A stretch of DNA of 5,574 nt from the NCBI GenBank assembly GCA_945862475.1, contig CAMAYW010000187.1:1-5574 (forward strand), in the 5' to 3' direction. The notes below the pieces were generated by a model. That model had not been told where the DNA came from. It was given only the letters and a program-made list of their open reading frames with translations, and did no database searches. A program made the position numbers and the translations under genes. The DNA comes from Bacteriovorax stolpii. Lineage in GTDB: Bacteria > Bdellovibrionota > Bacteriovoracia > Bacteriovoracales > Bacteriovoracaceae. Shown one piece after another: positions 1 to 4,951 of the stretch (the stretch's first letter is position 1; each line of letters begins with the position of its first letter).

Positions 1-1
1 A

Positions 2-439
2 AAAAGAATTGATTACTCCGGCTGGCAGTCGGATAAAGTGATCCGTCTCTTTAAGCGTGACGAATGCAAATATCAAAATAAGCATGTTCACGCTGAGATT
101 GAATCGAAGGGAAAAATCAGTATCTTAAACCACAAGCTCATTCACTATACTTATAAAGATGTGACTTCATATCTCAAGAAGGCCGATCGCTACACCACTT
201 GGGGTGCCCTTGATCGCTTTCATAAGTTTGAAAAATCTGGTCGACGGATTGGACTTCTTTATCTCTTTTTTAGACCCTTGGGGCGCTTTGTTCGTCATTA
301 CTTTTGGCGATTGGGATTTCTCGATGGAACTCACGGTTTTGTCGTGTCAGCTCTGGCGGCCTACAACGTTTTCATCCGTGCGGTCAAAATCTGGAGACTT
401 CAAAATGGTGAAAAGATCGAAGATCCGTTTAAAAAATAA
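2..439 (+). CDS. Family 2 glycosyltransferase, LPS-core (WaaE/KdtX-like) type, C-terminal part only
   Basis: The reading frame is open to the left edge, so the true start lies outside the window; the GTG at 38 is internal. The 145 visible residues match the distal half of membrane-associated GT2 enzymes of the WaaE/KdtX type, which add a hexose to the lipopolysaccharide core at the cytoplasmic face. Visible landmarks are GWQSDKVIRLFKR near the left edge, VHAEI, an IHYTYKD segment, then a basic amphipathic stretch (FFRPLGRFVRHYFWRLGFLDG) and a hydrophobic tail segment (HGFVVSALAAYNVFIRAVKIW). The RLGFLDGTHGF block followed by an aromatic and basic helix is characteristic of this group. The nucleotide-sugar binding N-terminal domain (DXD region) is not in the window, so donor and acceptor cannot be assigned. 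The stop is TAA at 437-439, and no convincing intrinsic terminator follows. Confidence 0.82.
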   Translation, partial: KRIDYSGWQSDKVIRLFKRDECKYQNKHVHAEIESKGKISILNHKLIHYTYKDVTSYLKKADRYTTWGALDRFHKFEKSGRRIGLLYLFFRPLGRFVRHYFWRLGFLDGTHGFVVSALAAYNVFIRAVKIWRLQNGEKIEDPFKK

Positions 440-552
440 AATCTAGAATCTGTCTGTAGAAGAAACAGAAGAGAGTAACTTTAGTTCCCATTAAGACGAA
501 GGTTGCGATTTGAGCTGCACTTTTCATGGGTGGGAGTATGCTCTTTTCTTTC

Positions 553-593
553 TTTACAGTGGTGGAAAAGTGCTAAAGTTGGTAATAATTACC
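553..593 (+). promoter_or_regulatory. Candidate promoter with overlapping inverted repeat upstream of the UPF0149-like gene
   Basis: TTTACA (553-558) resembles a -35 element. TAAAGT (574-579), preceded by TGC as in an extended -10, lies 15 bases downstream, which is shorter than ideal. Immediately after it, GGTAAT-A-ATTACC (581-593) is a perfect 6-bp inverted repeat with a 1-base centre. It would fall around the transcription start, where a repressor could act. The elements are seen directly; their function is inferred and weak. Confidence 0.3.
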
Positions 594-602
594 TAAATTT
601 TA

Positions 603-608
603 AAGGTG
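603..608 (+). promoter_or_regulatory. Shine-Dalgarno site for the UPF0149-like gene
   Basis: AAGGTG lies 7 bases before the ATG at 616 and supports that start over other in-frame candidates. Confidence 0.6.
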
Positions 609-615
609 TAAGCTC

Positions 616-1101
616 ATGAAAATTCAATTACTGATTGATTCCACTAACCTCGATATGACAGAGGCCCAAGTGAGGGCGTTTTTTTTAGGAATCCTTTGCG
701 CCGAAAAGCCCCTCCCTTTTCCCAATGCCCTAAATGAAATTCTCTCTGAAACACCAGAGGCACGAGCGATTTTAGAGGAACCTTTGAAAACAGTTTGGAA
801 TGAGCTTAGTTCTAACGTTAAAACGGAACTTCTTAATCTTTTACCAAAAGAAAAAAACCTCTCGTTATTTCTTGAGTTGTCTAAAGAGATCTTAGATTTT
901 TTTCTTACGGGCATGAGTCTATCGGGAACTCATTCAGAAAAATGTGAGAATGAAAATTTTAGAGAATTTATTAATGTCTTAGAGGATCTTGTTGAAGATA
1001 TTGAAGACTATCTTGCAGACGAAGATGCAGATGAAGAAGATGGCACTGATGTTAAGGAATTTCTTTTAGATGTTTGGGAAGAATTTGCTTTAACTAAGTA
1101 A
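616..1101 (+). CDS. Acidic protein resembling the UPF0149 (YgfB/YecA) family
   Basis: A 161-aa soluble protein with no signal peptide or membrane segment. The layout follows UPF0149. An N-terminal helix carries a (T/S)EAx4F-x-GILCA block (about residues 15-29). In the middle, a TELLNLLPKEKNLSL stretch (70-84) corresponds to the family's 'f-x-LLPdD...L' block, followed by a helix ending in FFLTGMSLSG (95-104), where the family has 'W-C-x-GFL-x-GL'. An acidic C-terminal helix pair (REFINVLEDLVEDIEDYLADEDADEED) ends in an aromatic, acidic VWEEF segment. The usual Trp-Cys of the middle block is absent, so this is a divergent member at best. The biochemical role is not assigned here. Length is close to that of short family members. 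It is preceded by a Shine-Dalgarno site and appears monocistronic; its last 8 bases overlap the 3' end of convergent queC. An unrelated acidic helical protein is the main alternative. Confidence 0.55.
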   Translation: MKIQLLIDSTNLDMTEAQVRAFFLGILCAEKPLPFPNALNEILSETPEARAILEEPLKTVWNELSSNVKTELLNLLPKEKNLSLFLELSKEILDFFLTGMSLSGTHSEKCENENFREFINVLEDLVEDIEDYLADEDADEEDGTDVKEFLLDVWEEFALTK

Positions 1102-1801
1102 CGAGATTTAAAATTTTCTCTCGATAAGAATACTTAACTTCCGGGTGCTCGAGACTAAAAATCTTAAGCCCCGTATTTCTAAGTTTACAGGCCGGGCACT
1201 TTAAACAACCTTCTTTTTGAATTCCTTCATAACAAGTAACCGTAGTCTCTAGAAGATACTCTAATACACCTAACTTGAGTCCGAGCTCCATCGTTTCTTT
1301 TTTATTCATTAAGGCCAGCGGAGTTCTGATTTCAAAACTTGGATCCGAAAAATCTAACCTTAAAGAAGCTTGAATCAAATCCATATAGGCCCTGGAGCAA
1401 TCACGGTAACCAGAGTTTGCTTCCTCTAATTCCATCACTCCCATATAAATGCATTTTGCTCCCAGGGAGTGAGCATGAATTGAGGCCAAGCGGGCCATAA
1501 GACCATTGCGGCCTACAACGAGTGTATTCGGAGCCTCTCCAGATTGATGAGAAATTTCTTTGGTGTTTCCAATGAGGGCCGACTCTGTAATAAGTGACAA
1601 ACAGGAAAGGTCTAACTCTACGTGATCAACCTGAAAGTGCTTTGAAATTTCCGTGGCCCTTGTGAGTTCTAATGAATGGCGCTGGTTGTAGCTAAAGGAA
1701 AGAGAAAGGACATTCTCTGGCCCGAATTCCTTCACGGCAAGAGCGAGACAGAGACTTGAATCCATGCCACCGGAGTGGACAACAATCGCTTTCTTTTTCA
1801 T
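1094..1801 (-). CDS. queC: 7-cyano-7-deazaguanine (preQ0) synthase QueC
   Basis: QueC uses ATP and ammonia to convert 7-carboxy-7-deazaguanine to preQ0, a step in making the queuosine base of tRNA. From the ATG at 1801 the protein has 235 aa, normal for the family. It shows the PP-loop SGGMDSS (residues 10-16), SYNQRHSLE (37-45), APNTLVVGRN (90-99), the SGYRDC block (130-135) and the zinc cysteines C190, C199, C202 and C205, spaced C-x8-C-x2-C-x2-C within TCYEG...GCLKCPACKLR. An ATG at 1825 would add eight residues inside galE. The 1801 start is preferred because it begins just before MKKKAIVVHSGG and overlaps the galE stop as TAATG, implying translational coupling. Departures from the usual sequence are VVGRN for VPGRN and an extended, Asp-less GVMELEEANSGY where E. 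coli has GVCETDFSGY. No queD, queE or queF is visible nearby. Confidence 0.93.
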   Translation of the reverse strand: MKKKAIVVHSGGMDSSLCLALAVKEFGPENVLSLSFSYNQRHSLELTRATEISKHFQVDHVELDLSCLSLITESALIGNTKEISHQSGEAPNTLVVGRNGLMARLASIHAHSLGAKCIYMGVMELEEANSGYRDCSRAYMDLIQASLRLDFSDPSFEIRTPLALMNKKETMELGLKLGVLEYLLETTVTCYEGIQKEGCLKCPACKLRNTGLKIFSLEHPEVKYSYREKILNLVT

Positions 1802-2775
1802 TAGTAAGGGCGCTTCTTTTCCCATTCAAAGGCAGATTTAATAATAATGTTAAGATCATCGTATTTAGGCTTCCATCCAATGACGGAATGAATGCGGTCG
1901 ACTTTCGCCGTGAGACTCGCTGGATCTCCAGCACGTCTTGGGGACTCCACGATTTTAATATTTTCTCCCGTTACTTCTTTTACGCGCGAGAGAACTTCTC
2001 TGACTGAGAAGCCGTGACCGTAGCCGCAATTTAGCACTTCTGATTTTCCACCCTGATTAAGATACATGAGGGCCTTGACGTGAGCGTCGGCGAGATCAGA
2101 AACATGAATATAATCTCTCACACAGGTGCCATCAGGAGTTGGGTAATCTGTTCCAAAGACATTAATCGATGCTCTTTTATGAGTCGCTACTTCACAGGCC
2201 ACTTTTATGAGATGAGTCGCCTCTGGGAAAGATTGACCAATTTTTCCTTCGGGGTCAGCTCCAGAAACATTAAAGTAGCGAAGGGCCACATAACGAAAAT
2301 CTGAACAACTCGATACATCTCGAAGCATGTGCTCCGTCATGAGTTTTGATTGCCCATAAGGATTAATGGGACTGAGCTCAGATTCTTCCGTACAAATGCC
2401 TGTTTGTGGCATGCCATAAACAGCTGCAGTGGATGAGAAGATAAATTTATTCACATGAAATTTTTGGCAAAGAGAAATAAGAAAATGGGAGTTCACTGTA
2501 TTGTTCAGATAATACTTTAGAGGGTTCGTCACACTCTCCGGAACAACGATACTTCCCGCAAAATGTAATACAGCTTCAAATTTATTTTGGGAAAAAATTG
2601 TTTCTAATTTTTCTTTATCGGCGAGATCGCCCACCACGAGTTCCCCATAGGTCACGGCTTGTTTGTGCCCAGTAGAGAGATTGTCATAAACGATAATGTC
2701 GTGACCCAACTGGCCCAGGGCCTTCACGACGTGAGAGCCAATGTATCCAGCGCCACCAGTAATAAGGATTTTCAT
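1801..2775 (-). CDS. galE: UDP-glucose 4-epimerase GalE
   Basis: This cytoplasmic NAD-dependent enzyme interconverts UDP-glucose and UDP-galactose, supplying galactose for envelope glycans or allowing galactose use. The 324-aa protein is slightly shorter than E. coli GalE. It is an extended SDR with the Rossmann motif GGAGYIGSH (residues 7-15), VYDNLSTG (29-36), the catalytic region SSTAAVYG (114-121, with S115 at the active-site Ser position) and the Tyr-Lys pair in NPYGQSK (Y140, K144). Further typical blocks are RYFNVSGAD (166-174), FGTDYPTPDGTCVRDYIHV (207-225) and NCGYGHGFSV (249-258). The start at 2775 lies 9 bases after the stop of the upstream SDR gene. The only G-rich stretch, AGGGG, sits almost against the ATG, so initiation probably depends on coupling to the upstream gene. 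The stop overlaps the queC start by one base. The family call is secure; specificity could extend to UDP-GlcNAc/GalNAc. Confidence 0.93.
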   Translation of the reverse strand: MKILITGGAGYIGSHVVKALGQLGHDIIVYDNLSTGHKQAVTYGELVVGDLADKEKLETIFSQNKFEAVLHFAGSIVVPESVTNPLKYYLNNTVNSHFLISLCQKFHVNKFIFSSTAAVYGMPQTGICTEESELSPINPYGQSKLMTEHMLRDVSSCSDFRYVALRYFNVSGADPEGKIGQSFPEATHLIKVACEVATHKRASINVFGTDYPTPDGTCVRDYIHVSDLADAHVKALMYLNQGGKSEVLNCGYGHGFSVREVLSRVKEVTGENIKIVESPRRAGDPASLTAKVDRIHSVIGWKPKYDDLNIIIKSAFEWEKKRPY

Positions 2776-2784
2776 GCCCCTATT

Positions 2785-3435
2785 TTAGGCGATGGATAGT
2801 CCTCCGTCCACTGCTAGAACTTGGCCCGTCATCCAAGAGGACTTATCAGAAAGAAGAAAAGAAGCCGCCTCTGCGATATCCATCTGATTTCCGATGCGCT
2901 TTAAAGGATGCTTTTCTGTGGTGACCTCAAGAGTCTTGGGGTTACCAGTGATTTTTGCAGCAAGCGGAGTATCAACTAAAGAAGGTGCAATCGCATTAAC
3001 TCTTATTTTTGGGGCCCACTCGATCGCGAGGCTTCTTGTGAGTCCCTCAATCGCCCCTTTCGCCATCGCGATGGAAGCATGAAAACTCATCCCTTTTTGT
3101 ACGGCGACAGTGGAAAAGAGCACCACCGAAGCAGCTTCAGATTTTTTTAGTTTTGGATACAGGGCCTGAAGAACTCTCACTGCGCCTAGGGTATTCAGTT
3201 CAAAATCCTTTTGAAAGTCTTCGGCCTTTAAAAGATGAAAGGGCTTAAGGTTAATGGAGCCGGGAGCGTAAACCACGCCATCAATCACCTCAGGAAGATC
3301 TGCTGGAAGAGAGTCTTTTAGAACGTCAAAATTTGTTGTGCGTGAAAAAGAAAAAACCTGGCAGCTGGGTTCAAGTAATTTAATCAAGGGTTCAGTGATC
3401 CCGTGGCTTCCACCAATAATGACGATATTTTTCAT
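2785..3435 (-). CDS. Atypical short-chain dehydrogenase/reductase lacking the catalytic Tyr
   Basis: A 216-aa classical-type SDR fold. It has an N-terminal nucleotide-binding motif GGSHGI (residues 8-13, replacing TGxxxGIG) and VYAPGS where NNAG is expected (55-60). ELNTLGAVRV (79-88) carries the conserved Asn81. The segment after strand 6 is TRSLAIEWAPKIRVNAIAPSLVDTP, and the C-terminal part has MTGQVLAVDGG (202-212), which is diagnostic for the family. At the active site the expected YxxxK reads I-A-M-A-K (I122, K126), and the Ser position 13 residues upstream is Thr109. Normal proton transfer from Tyr is therefore absent. I recall other short SDRs with a similar H-A-S-[IV]-x-x-A-K-G block, so this may be a subfamily with altered chemistry or a binding role rather than a dying gene; the frame is intact. 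Substrate is unknown. A strong Shine-Dalgarno precedes the ATG, and galE follows after 9 bases. Confidence 0.85.
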   Translation of the reverse strand: MKNIVIIGGSHGITEPLIKLLEPSCQVFSFSRTTNFDVLKDSLPADLPEVIDGVVYAPGSINLKPFHLLKAEDFQKDFELNTLGAVRVLQALYPKLKKSEAASVVLFSTVAVQKGMSFHASIAMAKGAIEGLTRSLAIEWAPKIRVNAIAPSLVDTPLAAKITGNPKTLEVTTEKHPLKRIGNQMDIAEAASFLLSDKSSWMTGQVLAVDGGLSIA

Positions 3436-3440
3436 AAAGG

Positions 3441-3448
3441 CTCCTCTT
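3441..3448 (-). promoter_or_regulatory. Strong Shine-Dalgarno site for the SDR gene
   Basis: On the minus strand this reads AAGAGGAG, five bases before the ATG at 3435. It is the best ribosome-binding site in the leftward cluster. It suggests that SDR-galE-queC translation restarts independently of the receiver gene, which ends 27 bases upstream. Confidence 0.7.
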
Positions 3449-3462
3449 AAGGCGCCATTATG

Positions 3463-3840
3463 TCACTCTTTTGTGCCAAAAGGTAGCGTATACCTTTTCG
3501 ACACGTTTTGGACAAGTTCCATTAATTGGTTCATGTCCTTGTCACCAACAAAATGGATATTTTTAATCTCTGAAAGTGGCAAGGTATGAAAAAGCTCTTT
3601 GTCGAGTGCGGTGAAAAGAATGATGGGTACATCCTGATTTACTTTTCTTAGTTCAATTACAATCTCAACTCCGCTCATTTCAGGCATATTAAGATCAGTA
3701 ATTAAAAGATCTATCGATTCTTTCTCTATTAAACTTAAAACATTCGTGGGGTGAGTGGTTTTAAAAACAATATAATTTTCAAGAAGAAGCTCTAAGACAT
3801 CTAAGAGATCATGAGAGTCATCAACCAGTAAAATCCTCAC
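3463..3840 (-). CDS. Stand-alone response-regulator receiver domain (CheY-like)
   Basis: A 125-aa protein that is a receiver domain with no output domain. Conserved positions are the acidic pair D7/D8 (ILLVDDS), the phospho-acceptor D49 in LLITDLNMPEMSG, T77 in LFTA, and Lys at 101. The switch region reads FVGDK, so the Lys lies four residues after the aromatic F97 instead of the usual three. Starting from GTG at 3840 gives the canonical MRILLVDDS beginning. The GTG overlaps the upstream gene's TGA as GTGA, indicating coupled translation, so the partner is probably the 170-aa protein. No histidine kinase is in view. The final helix ends near QNVSKRY, and the last codons (residues 113-121) are encoded by the palindromic repeat at 3478-3503. 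That gives an unusual TLPFGTKE tail. Single-domain receivers act as phosphorelay intermediates or by protein binding; which applies here cannot be read from sequence. Confidence 0.9.
   Translation of the reverse strand: MRILLVDDSHDLLDVLELLLENYIVFKTTHPTNVLSLIEKESIDLLITDLNMPEMSGVEIVIELRKVNQDVPIILFTALDKELFHTLPLSEIKNIHFVGDKDMNQLMELVQNVSKRYTLPFGTKE
3478..3503. repeat. 26-bp palindromic repeat, copy 1 (in the 3' end of the receiver gene)
   Basis: Identical to 4926-4951, in the same orientation, 1448 bases apart. The core is an 8-bp stem, AAAAGGTA/TACCTTTT (3478-3485 and 3491-3498), with loop GCGTA. In this copy the outer CGACA arm has no perfect partner, because the left flank is GTGCC rather than TGTCG. 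It lies entirely inside the receiver reading frame and encodes residues V113 to F121. In the loop orientation read by the minus-strand gene there is no stop codon. Confidence 0.9.
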
Positions 3841-4349
3841 TTAGAATCTTCTCTTCTCTTCGCGCGGTCTGTAAGTCTTTCTTCTAATTTTTTTATATCT
3901 CTCTTATAGGGATCGTATTCTTTGGCAAGAATTGAGAGTTCTTTTTCAGAGAATGAGTTAAAGATTCTAAGACAGAGTTCATATTTTTCAATCGTCTCAA
4001 GACAATCAAACTCTTTTAAAGCTTCCTTGGCCGCCAATACTTTCGAATCTTCATGCTGCCCTTCTTCTGGAAGAACAATTATTTTATAATTCTCAAGTCG
4101 ATCTCTTCTAATACAAGGGTATTTCACATCCGAAGAAAATTCGATTTTAACACCCCTGTAATCAGTCATTCCTTCAAGACCTAGTTTTTTTCCAGGTTGA
4201 TGATCATGTTCAAAAAATAACGTTACGATGGCGTCCATAATAATTTTGAAATCTTCTGGGTGAATATCTTCGACTTTTTTTACTCCACTCGTTGCGAGTA
4301 TAGTGCTCATCATTTTTTCAAAGGGAGATTTTTCTTCTTTTTTCTTCAT
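3837..4349 (-). CDS. Hypothetical protein, first gene of the receiver operon
   Basis: A 170-aa charged soluble protein that I do not recognise. The N terminus is Lys-rich (MKKKEEKSPFEKMM). Residues 29-46 (IHPEDFKIIMDAIVTLFF) look helical, and residues 60-92 (GMTDYRGVKIEF ... YKIIVLP) look like beta strands with a possible small fold. The C-terminal third (105-170) is a strongly charged helix, rich in Lys and Glu. Residues 123-138 carry YEL-x6-SFSEKEL, also found with identical spacing in the divergent gene at 4500. There is no signal peptide and no membrane segment. The start at 4349 lies about 36 bases after the -10 of a good promoter, with only a weak GAGAAG ribosome site. The stop TGA overlaps the receiver's GTG by four bases. 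Coupling suggests a regulatory partner of the receiver, such as an adaptor or target, but that is inference. Confidence 0.75.
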   Translation of the reverse strand: MKKKEEKSPFEKMMSTILATSGVKKVEDIHPEDFKIIMDAIVTLFFEHDHQPGKKLGLEGMTDYRGVKIEFSSDVKYPCIRRDRLENYKIIVLPEEGQHEDSKVLAAKEALKEFDCLETIEKYELCLRIFNSFSEKELSILAKEYDPYKRDIKKLEERLTDRAKRREDSK

Positions 4350-4385
4350 GGGCTTCTCATTTAATAAAGTGCTTGGTAATCAAAC

Positions 4386-4413
4386 ATTTTAGTTCTTTCG
4401 TTGTACTTTTCAA
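4386..4413 (-). promoter_or_regulatory. Sigma70-like promoter for the leftward operon
   Basis: On the minus strand, TTGAAA (4408-4413) serves as -35 (5 of 6 to TTGACA) and TAAAAT (4386-4391) as -10 (5 of 6 to TATAAT), with a 16-base spacer. The -10 ends 36 bases before the ATG at 4349. No other equally good promoter is apparent upstream of the five collinear minus-strand genes. This one could therefore drive the 170-aa gene, receiver, SDR, galE and queC together, though the 27-base gap after the receiver might contain a weaker secondary start. Confidence 0.55.
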
Positions 4414-4499
4414 GCAGATTGAAGCTAAATTTATTGAATCCACAGAAAAATTGATTAGAGCTAGGCAAAATCGTTTGAAAATTGATACTCTTTTATTCT

Positions 4500-4934
4500 A
4501 TGAAGAATAATCGGAAAATACCCAAGGCCCTCTCTAAGAAAAAGCATAAGTTATCTCCCATTAAGATGTTTTTCATGAACGCATTAAGATCTTGGTGTAA
4601 TGAACCTAAGTCCAGAACTGAAAAGACGAGTCGAAAACAAGAAATCGCGAGAGTTCTACAGAAAGACATCCAGACTCTGAAGAACATGTATCTTTATGGA
4701 CAAGGCTCTCTAGATCACTGGTTCAGAGCTATGGATCACATAAGCCACTTAAAGCAGGAAACCATTATACAGATGTATGATAGTTATGAGCTGATCGAAA
4801 ATAAGCTAAGTTCTTTTTCAGAGGAAGAATTAAAACTTCATCGCTATATGAAAGAGCTATCCGAAGCAGAACTTGCTCTCGTGAACAGCCTCATTGAAAC
4901 TGGTCTTAAAGTCAATCGCTTGTCGAAAAGGTAG
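4500..4934 (+). CDS. Hypothetical basic helical protein
   Basis: A 144-aa protein that I do not recognise. The first 55 residues are very basic (KNNRKIPKALSKKKHK ... EKTSRKQ). The rest is predicted helical: KQEIARVLQKDIQTLKNMYLYGQGSLDHWF (46-75), a middle helix, then YEL-x6-SFSEEEL (96-111) and an amphipathic last helix ending LSKR. The basic N terminus could bind nucleic acid or acidic membrane, but no known domain is visible. ATG at 4500 is chosen. A TTG at 4482 would add six residues, and neither start has a recognisable Shine-Dalgarno site; an internal ATG near residue 23 is also possible. The last four codons and the TAG stop fall inside the left half of the palindrome at 4921-4951. It is divergent from the 170-aa gene, with which it shares the YEL/SFSE motif, and convergent with the cytochrome gene. 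No clear promoter is seen. Confidence 0.7.
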   Translation: MKNNRKIPKALSKKKHKLSPIKMFFMNALRSWCNEPKSRTEKTSRKQEIARVLQKDIQTLKNMYLYGQGSLDHWFRAMDHISHLKQETIIQMYDSYELIENKLSSFSEEELKLHRYMKELSEAELALVNSLIETGLKVNRLSKR

Positions 4935-4951
4935 CGTATACCTTTTCGACA
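4921..4951. terminator. Perfect 13-bp hairpin between convergent genes, possible bidirectional terminator
   Basis: Left arm TGTCGAAAAGGTA (4921-4933), loop GCGTA and right arm TACCTTTTCGACA (4939-4951) form a perfect stem. The TAG stop of the plus-strand gene is at 4932-4934, and the TGA of the minus-strand cytochrome gene (4952-4954) directly abuts the stem. Position and symmetry fit transcription termination from both sides. A classical U-tract is not directly attached, however: the T-run lies within the stem, and the next one on the plus strand is several bases downstream. A dispersed REP-like palindrome is an alternative. Confidence 0.55.
4926..4951. repeat. 26-bp palindromic repeat, copy 2 (between convergent genes)
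   Basis: Perfect direct copy of 3478-3503. Flanking bases differ on both sides (G versus C before, T versus C after), so the shared unit is exactly 26 bp. Here the left flank TGTCG completes the 13-bp stem. Read on the plus strand, AAA-AGG-TAG gives Lys, Arg and stop for the 144-aa protein. Confidence 0.9.

Noticed and set aside
447..468. TCTGT ... ACAGA short inverted repeat after the glycosyltransferase stop, considered as a terminator.
   Set aside because: The stem is only five base pairs with a large loop and no T-tract.
429..527. Minus-strand 32-codon frame encoding a hydrophobic peptide (MKSAAQIATFVLM...) in the gap after the glycosyltransferase gene.
   Set aside because: It has no ribosome-binding site or promoter and overlaps the end of the glycosyltransferase gene. 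A hydrophobic run of this size can arise by chance.
1102..1123. CGAGA ... TCTCG hairpin with an AAAATTTT centre just after the UPF0149-like gene stop.
   Set aside because: The stem is short and there is no T-tract. It lies within the queC coding region, so it is not convincing as a terminator.
356..1520. 13-base match GCGGCCTACAACG at 356-368 and 1508-1520.
   Set aside because: Short match in coding DNA of unrelated genes; expected by chance.
1756..2304. Plus-strand open frames opposite galE and queC.
   Set aside because: They lie antisense to clearly identified genes and show no family features or start signals.
3937..4823. 15-base identical run AGTTCTTTTTCAGAG at 3937-3951 and 4809-4823.
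   Set aside because: Low-complexity pyrimidine-rich sequence read in opposite senses by the two genes. It is likely a codon coincidence and does not continue into a longer match.
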